DNA of 64,000 bases from Chitinophaga sp. E66 (lineage in GTDB: Bacteria; Bacteroidota; Bacteroidia; Chitinophagales; Chitinophagaceae): assembly GCA_019285755.1 (NCBI GenBank), contig CP079103.1, forward strand, positions 1,860,001-1,924,000, given 5' to 3'. Both the position numbers and the translations under genes were made by a program. Positions 1 through 9,709 of this stretch are shown here, piece after piece. The notes beneath the pieces are model-generated. The model saw nothing but the letters and a program-made list of their open reading frames with translations. It did no database searches and was not told the origin of the DNA. The first letter of the stretch is position 1. Every line of letters starts with the position of its first letter.

Positions 1-1195
1 GCCGAAGAGAACTTCGACGCACGCATTGCAGGGCGGAAATTCAACCTGTCGGCCGGTCTGCGATACGATAATTTCTCCGGCGGGCAGCATGCACTTTCAC
101 CCCGCCTGAACGCCAGCCTGGAGATCGTTCCCCGTATCTTCAGCATCAACGGCGCCTACGGTAAACTGGCCAAAGCGCCTTCCACGCTGTACCTCCATCC
201 CGAGAACGCTTACTTCGAATACGTGAACATCAACGAGATCGGCGTGAGCAATATCCCTGTGGATCAGCAGGTGCTCATGACCACTACCCGTGTATTCAAT
301 ACGGAGAACAAAGACCTTGAAATCGCGAAGAACGAGAAGGCCGAAATCGGCTTCCGCCTCAACGTGAACCAGGCTACCCTGCGCGTTACGGGCTATAAGG
401 AAAACATGGACAACGGTTACAGCATGAACCGCTCCATCAACGGCTATATGCCGGTGGTGTTCAATGAATACACCCGCGCCGGCGATGGGTCGCAACCCAT
501 CTACCAGCTGGCGGCCAGCAATAACGTGCTTGCCGGGTTCTATATGCCTACCAACAACCTCGTGTCCCGGACGAAAGGGATTGAAATGGACCTCGATCTC
601 GGCCGTTTCAAATCTATCCGCACGGCCTTCTCGCTTAACGGGGCATTGCTGACCACCGAAAGCTATAACAAGGATTATACGTACTTCGACGATTTCAGCG
701 GCAACGCCGGCTCCGACAGAACGCATATCGGGTTATATGAAAAAGGCATGGTAAAACGGTACGACCAGTCGGCCGTGACTACCCTCCGCGCCACGCATAA
801 CATTCCCCGCCTGGGCTTCGTGATCACATTCACCACACAGGTGATCTGGAACGAAAGCAACTGGCAGCGTTACGGTAACGACAGCATCCCGGTGAAATAC
901 ATTTCGAAAGAAGACGGGCAGGTGTATGATTACGATTACAAACGCAAAGACGAGCCCGAGTTCAAGGATCTCCTCCGCAACGTAAACCGCCTGACGGAGA
1001 TCACCGAATCCTGGCCGCCGCTGGTGACGTTCAATATCAACGTGACCAAGGAGATATCCGACTATATGCGGGTATCGTTTTCGCCAATAACATGTTCAGA
1101 TACTACCAGCGCGCGGAATCAAACGGGTGCCGGGCACTTACGAGAAGAGAGGCAACCGCTTCTTCTACGGATTGGAATTATCGCTAAAACTCTAA
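1..1195 (+). CDS. TonB-dependent receptor, C-terminal part
   Basis: The frame is open from the first base, so the gene starts outside the window. About 360 codons of amphipathic beta-barrel strands are visible (for example NLSAGLRYDNFSGG and SPRLNASLEIVPRIF), typical of the barrel of an outer-membrane TonB-dependent receptor. The last strand (FFYGLELSLKL, ending just before TAA at 1193-1195) is reached only after two one-base frame changes, at the T run near 1077-1081 and at the AAA near 1132. Ten bases separate its stop from the next lipoprotein gene, so the two are probably co-transcribed. The plug domain is outside the window and the ligand cannot be told. Confidence 0.8.
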
Positions 1196-1205
1196 CAGGA
1201 AGCGC

Positions 1206-2446
1206 ATGAAAAAATCAACCTGGCTCTTAGCCGCAGCAACGCTGGTAACAGTATTGGCCGGCAGCTGCAAAAAGATAAACGACGGGCTGGATGCGGAAAA
1301 GGTAGGTGAATACACCGTACAGGTGAAAGCCAGATCCACCATGCCCAACATCACCAACACGGAAGGGCTTAAAGTCGTATTCGAAAACTTCGCCGAAGGA
1401 TTCCGGAAGGAAGATCAGCTGGGCGCGGATGTTACGGCGGTCGGCGGACTGATCCCCGGTCTCTACAGCATCAACGTCAGCGGCAGGGTAGAGGATGCCA
1501 ATGGTGATGTGTACTACCTCAACGGCGCGAAGATCAACTACGCCATCACCTCCAACAACGCTACGATAGAGATCGATGTGGCCGGTTTGAAGGTGAGCCC
1601 GCTGGTGTTCTCGGAGATATTCTTCGCCGGTACCACGCCGTTCTACTTCCGGAACCAGTTCTACGAAGTGTACAACAACTCGGCAGATACCATCTATCTC
1701 GACGGCCTCTACTTCGCTAACCTGACACCCACAACGGCCACTACCACCTTGCCGCTGTGGCCTGCGGAAGACGGGAACGATTACGCCTACGCGGAGCGCA
1801 TCTGGAAAGTGCCCGGCAACGGTACCGATTACCCGCTCGCGCCCGGGGAGTCTTTCTCCATGGCACAATTTGCGGCCAATCACCAGCTGCCGCAGTATAG
1901 CCCTGCTTCGCCCATCGACTGCTCCACATCGGAGTTCGAGTTCAATATGAATAATCCCAACTTCCCGGATCAGCCGGCGGTGGATATGAGCCACGTGTTC
2001 TATAACGGGAATGCGGGCAAAGGCACGTTGCCGCAATACTGGTGTCCGTGTTCGGTGGGGCGTACGTGATCTTCCGCGTGCCGGCAGGCGAAGCATACGA
2101 CCCGGTGAATAACCCGGCATTGAAGACGCGCAACCTGGCGTCTACCTCTACTTCGGTATTCGCAAAGATCCCCATCCGCTATGTGCTGGATGCGGTGGAA
2201 GCGGGCCATAACGCCAATATGATCGCCGCCAAGCGCGTGCCCTCCGTACTGGATGCGGGCATGACGTATGTTGGCGCCACCTATAACTCGCTCGGCGTTG
2301 CCCGCAAGGTGTCTGACCTGAAGAACGACGACGGTACGCCGATTTACATCGATACCAACAACAGCACCGAGGATTTCGAAAGGGGCGTAACGCCGCAGTT
2401 CAGACGACATGGCGCTAAAATGCCGGAGTGGAATCATTCGAAGTAA
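1206..2446 (+). CDS. DUF4876-like lipoprotein
   Basis: Starts with a lipoprotein signal (MKKSTWLLAAATLVTVLAGSC, cleavage before Cys about 21) and is expected to sit in the outer membrane. An early Ig-like beta domain follows, then a segment with phrases such as SEIFFAGTT and FYEVYNNSADTIYLDGLY that resembles the lamin-tail-like part of DUF4876 proteins. About 413 residues. One frame change lies near 2041: reading CAATACTGG as CAATACCTGG joins PQYLVSVFGGAYVIF. It follows a TonB receptor and precedes a large barrel protein. Family recognition is from memory; the function of this family is not known to me. A role in capturing the ligand of the receptor is inference only. Confidence 0.65.
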
Positions 2447-2467
2447 GGACCCGTAACAGCTAATACA

Positions 2468-4009
2468 ATGAAGAAACTATATATCTCGATATTGCTCGCC
2501 GCCTCCGGCTCGGTGGCCATGGCGCAGCAAAAACAAATTCAATGCCCCCGCGGCCCTCGAACTGCGGCAGCAACGGAGCCTCTGGGAGCAGTCGGGCAAC
2601 CCCGCCGGCCTGAAGCTCGACGGCCCCTACAAGTACTCGCAGATCAAAGCGGGCTACGAGGCATACGACGGCAATTTCCATCGCCCGCAGGAAGGCGCTT
2701 CCGGCAACCGGCAGATCGTGGAAACGGAAGGGCGCACTTTGCTGGACAGCTTCTACGTTGCCGGTAAGTTCACCTACCGCCGCGAAGCCATCCATGACGC
2801 GAATTTCAACGCATCTGTCATCGACCCCTTCCGCGGCATGCCCTTCATCATCGCGGATAACAACCCGAGCGACTGGGTGCAGCAGCACTACGATCTGGGC
2901 TTCCGTGTAGCTTCCCCAGCCTACGGCCGGTGGTCGCTGGGCCTGGCAGGCTCCTATAAGGCCGCCAGCGGCGCCAAGCAGCGCGACGTGCGCACGGAAA
3001 ACAACTTCTATTCCCTTTCCGTAACGCCGGGCGTGGTGTACAGCATTTCCCGAAGCATAACATCGGCCTGAACGTTCGGTACGCCAATACGAAGGAAGAA
3101 GCGTCCATGAAGAACGTGAACACTTATGTGGACCAGACGTACTACGAACTGCTGGGCCTTGGCACAGCGATCAGCAACGTAGGCTCCGGCCGCGTAAACA
3201 ACTACGAAGGCGATGCCTGGGGCGGTGGTATTCAATATCAGTACAAAGGCAGGCTGAACGTCCTCGCCAATGTGAACTACCTGATCGAAGGCGAAGACCT
3301 CACCATTTCCTACACCACTCCCCGCGACGGCGGCTCCGTGATCCGGAAGTCCTGGCAGGCGGGCGTAACCGTACAAAAAGAGTCCGGAAAGCTGCTCCAA
3401 TCCCTGGGCGCACAGTTCTATAACCGCCACATCGACGGTATCAATACGTAACGCAGCGCGATAACAGCTCCTCCCAGAGCGGATGGCTCACTTTGGCTAA
3501 ATACGTCCGCTCCACCTTCAAAACGCAGGAATTGGGGCTTAAATACGCTATTACGGGCAAGCGTGGTGAAGAAGATTACTCCTGGATGGCGGATTTCACG
3601 GCCCATTACTCCAAACTGGACGACGAATACATCCTTCCCCATTCCTGGAAGAACACGGAGAACCTGCTGATCGCGGTAGGGGCGAAGAAGAACTTCCAGC
3701 TGTCGGAGAACAGGGATAGCCGCCTGCTGGTGGGCCTCCGTGCGGGCATGAACCGCAACCTGAGCGGGGAATACCAGTATAACGGGCAAAATCCAAAATA
3801 CCCAACAGTAACAGACCGGAAACCAACGACTGGAGGTACCTGGCCTCGGACTTCGTCCGGTGGAACTACCGATAACCTATTCCATACGCATCGGGAAAGA
3901 TCAGCAGCGGGTACTCTTCGTGAACGCCTTCGGCCGCTACACGAAATCCAGCAGCTTCGATTTCGATGACCGCTACACTTTCGGCGGGTCAGTTGGGTTG
4001 AATTTCTAA
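2468..4009 (+). CDS. DUF6850-like outer-membrane beta-barrel protein
   Basis: Begins with a signal peptide (MKKLYISILLAASGSVAMAQ). When frames are joined near 2545, 3050, 3440 and 3810 the protein runs about 510 residues with repeated amphipathic strands (for example GLNVRYANTKEEA, WGGGIQYQYKGRLNVLANVNYL) and ends with an aromatic barrel terminus (FGGSVGLNF, stop 4007-4009). That is the profile of an outer-membrane barrel without a TonB plug. I assign it to the DUF6850-type proteins that accompany DUF4876 lipoproteins; this is recall and was not searched. It is the last gene of the receptor-lipoprotein-barrel set and is followed by a terminator. Confidence 0.6.
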
Positions 4010-4030
4010 ATTCTTATATACGAATCGGAA

Positions 4031-4058
4031 AGCGGGGCAGTAATGTCCCGCTTTTTTT
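4031..4058 (+). terminator. Rho-independent terminator after the barrel gene
   Basis: AGCGGGGCA (4031-4039) pairs with TGTCCCGCT (4044-4052) around a GTAA loop, with one G-T wobble, followed by a run of seven T. It lies 22 bases after the stop codon at 4009. Confidence 0.85.
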
Positions 4059-4070
4059 ATGTATTCCTTC

Positions 4071-4169
4071 TGTCATCCTTCTGTCATCCTTCAGTCTTCC
4101 TTCAGTCTTCCTTCAGTCTTCCTTCAGTCTTCCTTCGGTCTTCCTTCGGTCTTCCCTGGACTTGTACGG
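4071..4169. repeat. Tandem array of about nine 11-bp units
   Basis: Two TGTCATCCTTC units (4071, 4082) are followed by four AGTCTTCCTTC units (4093, 4104, 4115, 4126), a GGTCTTCCTTC (4137), a GGTCTTCCCTG (4148) and a GACTTGTACGG (4159). Period is exactly 11. The motif drifts gradually along the array, and related GGTCTTGTAC copies continue to about 4189 with period 10. Coding use is unlikely, as 11-bp steps change frame at each unit. Other 11-bp arrays occur at 4311, 31031 and 56043. Confidence 0.9.
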
Positions 4170-4190
4170 GGTCTTGTACGGTCTTGTACT

Positions 4191-4303
4191 GATATAGGTT
4201 TACACCTGATGTTAGATAATACTGATTTTGGTTTACAGTGGTCCGGGTAAATCCTGTTTCTGGTTTACAGGTCGTTTTTTCGTACTGTCTTCGGTTTACA
4301 AGC
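4191..4303. repeat. Degenerate 31-33-bp repeats carrying GGTTTACA
   Basis: GGTTTACA occurs at 4197, 4230, 4262 and 4293, spaced 33, 32 and 31 bases. Each copy is preceded by a related ACTG- or CCTG-containing segment (for example TACTGATATA, TACTGATTTT, TACTGTCTTC). The spacing is close to three 11-bp steps. These sit directly between the tandem array and the inverted repeat element. Confidence 0.65.
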
Positions 4304-4310
4304 TTTTCCT

Positions 4311-4404
4311 TCGCTCAACCTTCGCTTATCATTCGCTAATCCTATACGCAAACACCCTCAAACCCAGGCCAGCACCAAACATAAACGAAGGATAAACGAA
4401 GGAT
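4311..4404. repeat. Inverted element with 11-bp units in both arms, copy 1
   Basis: Left arm: TCGCTCAACCT (4311), TCGCTTATCAT (4322), TCGCTAATCCT (4333). A spacer of about 39 bases contains CTCAAACCC and GCACCAAACATA. Right arm: AAACGAAGGAT at 4383 and 4394, near-complementary to the left units. The same layout and spacer words recur at 56043-56152, so this is a dispersed element. As RNA or extruded DNA it could form an imperfect stem-loop. Confidence 0.85.
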
Positions 4405-4642
4405 GGTAGTATTATGACCTGATAATCAATGTAATAGGGTTGTATGGATGTCAGGTTTTTGTCATGATCTGGTCAGGAATAAATATTGAACTCCTCCGCA
4501 TAAAAGTTGGAAATCAATGAATTAGTAAGCAGCTGGCAGCGTATTGAAAATAATATGTTTCAATTGTAAGCATGTACAATAGCGGGACAGCGGGGAGCAC
4601 GGTTTTGTGACAACGGGGATTGAAGATAATCCTGGTTAAGAT
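4405..4642. other. Intergenic, no gene seen
   Basis: AT-richer than its surroundings, with no convincing reading frame. The only structure noted is a small inverted repeat, ATTGTA (4563-4568) and TACAAT (4575-4580), six bases apart. No T-rich hairpin was found just after the queG stop. Confidence 0.4.
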
Positions 4643-5572
4643 TTACAGCGCAGGCGGCTGCAGGAACTTCAAATTACGGCGGATGCCGGCGAACTTGCTG
4701 CGTTTCAGGGGCTTTTGCGGAAAATACGTTTGAATTCTTCTTCGGTCAGTTCTTCCCATTGGGCGCTGCTGAAGTTGAGGATTTCGGGCAGGGGGCGAAG
4801 GAAGGCTCTTCGTTGGCTTTGGCGAAGCGGTTCCAGGGGCATACGTCCTGGCAGATATCGCAGCCGAACATCCAGTCGGCGAACTGGCCCTGCATCTTGT
4901 CGGGTATCAGGGCGTCTTTCAGCTCTATGGTGTAATAGGAGATACAACGGCTGCCATCCACCACGGTTGGGGATACCAGGGCGCCGGTGGGGCAGGCGTC
5001 CAGGCAGCGGTGCAGCTGCCGCAGTAATCGCCGGCGGCGCTGTCGTACGAAAGGGGATATCTACGATGAGGGTGGCGATAAAGAAGAACGACCCGGCCTG
5101 CTTGTGGATCAGGTTCCCGTTCTTGCCGATCCAGCCTAGTCCGCTGCGTTGCGCCCAGGCCCGTTCCAGGACAGGGGCAGAGTCCACGAACCCGCGGCCC
5201 TGAACGTCCCCGAAACGCTCCGCATCCGGGCCAGGAAAGTGTTGAGCTTTTCCCGGATTACTTCATGATAATCAGCGCCGTAGGCGTACTTGGCGATCTT
5301 AGGGGCATCCTGGCGCTGGCGCTCCTGCGGGAAGTAGTTAAGCAGCAGGGTAATGACGGATTGCGCCCCGTCTACCAGCAGCCTGGGATCGATGCGCTTG
5401 TCGAAATAATTCTCCATATACCGCATCTCCCCGTGCATGCCACGGTTCAGCCACTGCTCCAGCCGGAAGGCATCGTCGCTCAGCTGCTCCGCTTTCGCGA
5501 TGCCGCAATGATCGAACCCCAGCTCCTGGACAGCTCCTTCACGTACACGGTATTTTTATCCAATTCCTGCAT
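4643..5572 (-). CDS. queG: Epoxyqueuosine reductase
   Basis: Cobalamin-dependent iron-sulfur enzyme that reduces epoxyqueuosine to queuosine in tRNA, the last step of queuosine synthesis; cytoplasmic. Joined frames give about 310 residues, somewhat shorter than some homologues. Visible are the N-terminal [14 protein letters not shown], the substrate-domain motif [11 protein letters not shown], and two 4Fe-4S ferredoxin clusters, [16 protein letters not shown] and [11 protein letters not shown]. Frame changes fall near 5500, 5200, 5040 and 4800. The start ATG at 5572-5570 fits the family N-terminus, and the stop TAA lies at 4643-4645. It stands alone between the repeat region and a divergent gene. 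Confidence 0.88.
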
Positions 5573-5733
5573 GCAGGCGCAAAATTACGATTTTCCCGAC
5601 CGGTTTTATGGAAATGGAGCCTTCAATACATCAAAGGGGTGAATCAGGAAATATTTTTTCCGGAAGTGATATGTAGATAAGAAAAAGTATAATTTTATCC
5701 GGAATTTCAACCCATATACCTAAGTTCTCTGCA

Positions 5734-7748
5734 ATGCTACGCAAAATTGCCACCCTTTTACCCGCCCTGCTGACGTGCGCCCTCATGCTGGCCGCACAGG
5801 AAAAGCCCCCGTGAAATATGGAAAAGTCAGCCCCGAAGATTTCAAAACCCGGTACGATATCGACACCGGCGCGGCTGCCGTTGTGCTCGCGGATATCGGG
5901 TCCTCCAACTTTGAATCCGGCCGCGACTGGTTCATCCAGGTGTTTAAGCTCCACCGCAGGATCCATATCCTACGCAAAAGCGCCTACGACGAGGCCAACA
6001 TCACCGTAGACCTCCATTTCCAGGGAAGCGCCGAAGAGCTGATGGCCAACCTCAAAGCCTGCTCCTACAACCTGGAGAACGGGAAGGTGGTGGAAACGAA
6101 GCTGGAAAGCAAATCAGTTTTTACCGAGAAAGTAGACCGAAATACCATCCGCAAAAGATTTACACTGCCCGCCGTTAAAGAGGGCACCATCATAGAATAC
6201 TCCTATACCATCAACTCCGAGTTCCCCATGTACCTGCGGCCCTGGGCTTTCCAGTCCGTAAACATGCCGGTACTCTGGAGCGAATACGAGATATCTCTGC
6301 CGGAATATTATCAATATATCTTCCTCAGCCAGGGGTATCACCAGTATCACATCAAAAGCTCCAAAGATTCGCGGAAGACGTTCAGCTTCACGATGGACGG
6401 CCCCTCCGCCGGTTCCGCTTCCAACCACGTGTCCGTTACCCCGGGCGTGACCACCCACCGCTGGGTGATGAAAGACGTGCCGCCCCTGAAGGAGGAAAGC
6501 TACGTGACCACGCTGGGCAACCACATCAGCTACATCGAATTCCAGCTTTCGGCCATCCGGTTCCCGAAACGCCCGTCCGCAATATCATGGGCACCTGGCC
6601 GAAGTTCATGGAAGAAATGAATAAGGACGAAGATTACGCCGGCGAACTGACCAAAGCGAATAATTACCTGTCGGACGACGTGAAGCGCATCATTGCCGGG
6701 GCCGCGACGGATAAGGAGAAGGCCATGAAGATATATGCCTTCGTGCGGGATAACTATACCTGTACCGATTACTCCGCCATCTGGAAGAGCCAGACCCTTA
6801 AAACGACCTTCAACAAGAAAAACGGCAACGTATCGGACATCAACATCCTGCTGACCGCCATGCTCCGCGAGGCGGGGCTGGACGCATCGCCCGTACTGCT
6901 GAGCACCCGCAGCCATGGCAAGATGTACGCTATGTATCCCATCCGTTCCAAATTCAATTATACGATCGTCAGCGTAACCACAGAAGGCCAGGAGCATTAC
7001 CTGGACGCCACGCGCCCGTTCCTGGGCTTCGGCAAACTGCATGCTTCGTGCTATAACGGTCCTGCCCGGAAAGTAAACCTCTCGGCAGACCCGCTGTCTT
7101 TGAAGCGGATTCGCTTTCGGAAAGGAGCGTGACCGGCGTCTTTATCACTCCTGATGATAAAGGCCGCCTTACCGGCCACTTCCAGCGCCAGTACACTTTC
7201 TTTGAGTCGTACGACGCACGCTCCCGCATCAAGGGCAAAGGAAAGGAAGCGTTCTTTAAAGAGCTGGAGAAAGGGTTTGTAGCGGATATCGAAATGTCGA
7301 ACACCGAGCTGAAAGAGCTGGATGATTACAGCGCACAGCTGGTGGTGGATTACGACTTCAAGCTGGCGGAACTGGACGAGAGCGGTATGATCTACCTGCA
7401 ACCCATGTTCTCTGAATCGATGCGGAGCAATCCTTTCAAATCAGCCGAACGCAAGTATCCGGTAGAAATGCCAGCAGTAACGGATTACAATTATACGCTT
7501 TCGCTCACCCTGCCGGAAGGCTGTGAGTTCGAAGAACTGCCGAAATCCTCGATCGTGAAATTCAATGACGGCGAGGGCATTTTCCAATATCTCGTGCAGC
7601 AAACGGGCAACCAGCTGATGATGCGCTCGCGCCTTAAATTCAACCGCGCCTGGTACGAGCCGGAAGAATATCAATCCCTGCGCGAATTCTACGACGTTGT
7701 CGTGAAGAAACACGCTGAACAGGTAGTCATCAAGAAGAAAAAGCATGA
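5734..7748 (+). CDS. DUF3857/transglutaminase-like/DUF3858-type secreted protein
   Basis: Starts MLRKIATLLPALLTCALMLAAQ, a signal peptide; the protein is predicted periplasmic or surface-linked. An N-terminal DUF3857-like beta domain (IIEYSYTINSEFPMYLRPWAFQS) is followed by a transglutaminase-like core (AMKIYAFVRDNYTCTDYS, NVSDINILLTAMLREAGLDASPV) and a C-terminal domain (NYTLSLTLPEGCEFEELP). The usual active-site Cys of the G-D-C segment is replaced by the SDIN segment, so it may be inactive. Frame changes occur at C5 5806-5810, near 6562 and 7105, and probably at A5 7738-7742, after which TGA at 7746-7748 overlaps the next ATG by four bases. Function unknown. Confidence 0.75.
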
Positions 7749-9657
7749 TCCGGATATACACTCTACTGGCTTTACTAAGCATCGCCTGCGGCCTCCGCGC
7801 CGCCGATCCGCAATATCCCGTAAGCGCCATCCCCGCGCACCTGCTGAAGAACGCGAATGCGGTGCAACGGGAAGAGCTGATGACCGTCAAAGTCATCGAC
7901 TCCCGCGATGTGCGCTATACCCATAAAGTGGTGGTGACCGTGCTCAACGAGAGCGGCGACCGCTTTGGCGGGTTCTATCACTCATATGATAAATACCGCG
8001 AGATCAAAGACGTCAGCGGTTCGCTCTATGATGCGCAGGGCAACCAGCTCCGCAAGCTCAAGCAGGGCGACGTGCGGGACCTTAGCGCCGTGAGCGATAT
8101 GAGCCTCATGGACGACAACCGCGTGAAGACGCATAACTTCTATCATAAGGTGTACCCCTACACCGTGGCCTACGAAGTGGAGTACCGCCACCGCTTCACA
8201 GCGTACTTTCCGCCCTGGGTGCCGCAGGGCGCCAATCAGTATGCCGTGCAGCAAAGCAAGCTGGAAATCTCCGTTCCGGAGGGTTATGACCTGCGCTATC
8301 GCCAGTTCAGGTATCCGGGCCAGCCGGCAATGCGGACAGAGAAAAGCAATAAAGTGATGACCTGGGAAGTGAAGGATATGCCTGCCATGACGGCGGAGCC
8401 GTTCTCCGCCCCCTGCGCGAGCGCTCCACCATCGTCTACCTCGCGCCCGCCAAATTCGCATGGGCGGATTATGAAGGCAGCATGAGCTCCTGGGAAGACT
8501 TTGGCCGCTTCCAGGCGTCGCTCAACCAGGGCCGCGACGTGCTGCCCGATAACATCAGATCCACCGTGGCCACCATCACCGCCAACGCGAAGTCGGACGC
8601 CGAAAAGATCCGGCTGCTCTATGAATACATGCAGAAGAATACCCGCTATATCAGCATCCAGCTGGGCATCGGCGGGTGGCAGCCTTTGACGCCACGTATG
8701 TGGCTACCAAAGGGTATGGCGATTGCAAGGCGCTGTCCAATTATATGAAATCGCTCCTCGCCGCTGCGGGCATCCGTTCGCATTACACGCTGGTGCATGC
8801 CGGTGATGAGGAAACGGACTTTATGGAAGATTTTACGGTAGACCAGTTCAACCACATTATTCTCTGCGTGCCCGGCGCCAAAGACACGACCTGGCTGGAA
8901 TGCACCAGCCAGACCTCGCCCGCGGGGTACCTGGGCAGTTTTACGAACGACAGGCCCGTATTGCTGGTGACCGAGCAGGGCGGTAAGCTGGTGCGCACGC
9001 CGGCCTACCCGGCAGACCAGAACCTCCAGGTCCGCAATATCCGCGCGGAAACGGACGAGAACGGCAACCTGAAAGTAGCCTGCAATACGCGGTACACCGG
9101 CCTGCAGCAGGATGATTACCACGGCGTGGTGAATTACCTCAACAAGGAAAAGCAGATCGAATACGTAAAAGAACGGCTGAAACTGCCGAGTTTCGATATC
9201 AAACAACTGCAATACAAAGAACACGCGGATGCGCGGCCCGTACCGGAAATGGAAGAGGTTCTGGAGCTGTCTGTTCCCAACTACGCATCGGTTACCGGTA
9301 AGCGACTGTTCATCACCCCAATATCCTGACGCGCGAATCGCGGAAGTTGTCCGGCGATTCCGCCCGCAACGGCGATATCTACGTTCGTACGCCATACCGC
9401 GATGCCGATACCGTACAGATAACGGTGCCGGCGGGGTATACGCCGGAATCCATGTTCCCGCCGGTGCTCCTGAGCACGCCGTTCGGCAGCTACTTTGCGT
9501 CGGTTTCGGTTGAGGGGAATAAGGTCACGTACATCCGACGGGTGGAAATGAAATCCGGGCGCTTCCCTGCGAAAGATTACCCTGCGCTGGAAGCTTTTAT
9601 CAATCAAATCTACAAGTCAGACCGAAGCCGGGTCGTCCTGGTAAAAAGGAAGCATAA
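7745..9657 (+). CDS. DUF3857/transglutaminase-domain secreted protein
   Basis: Paralog-like partner of the preceding gene, starting MIRIYTLLALLSIACGLRA (signal peptide), ATG at 7745 inside the previous stop. It has a DUF3857-like domain (KVYPYTVAYEVEYRHRF), then a transglutaminase core with the catalytic-type GYGDCKALSNYMKSLL, VDQFNHIIL and WLECTSQ, so the Cys, His and Asp positions look present, unlike the upstream copy. A C-terminal beta domain follows. About 637 residues. Frame changes near 8410, 8690 and 9325 and at A5 9643-9647; reading six A gives LVKKEA and stop TAA 9655-9657. Target unknown; peptide crosslinking or hydrolysis in the envelope is possible. Confidence 0.78.
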
Positions 9658-9661
9658 ATAC

Positions 9662-9692
9662 GAAGGGCGCCCGCATGAGGCGCCCTTCTTCT
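9662..9692. terminator. Hairpin shared by convergent genes
   Basis: GAAGGGCGCC (9662-9671) pairs perfectly with GGCGCCCTTC (9679-9688) around a 7-base loop, followed by TTCTTA on the plus strand. It lies between the stop at 9657 and the convergent OmpA stop at 9710, so it may serve both directions. Confidence 0.75.
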
Positions 9693-9709
9693 TATATGTA
9701 CCTTTTGCA

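Noticed and set aside
4059..4250. A 63-codon frame with repeating Ser/Phe/Leu/Pro words
   Set aside because: It is the translation of the 11-bp tandem array; three units make 33 bases, hence the protein repeat. No start or family evidence.
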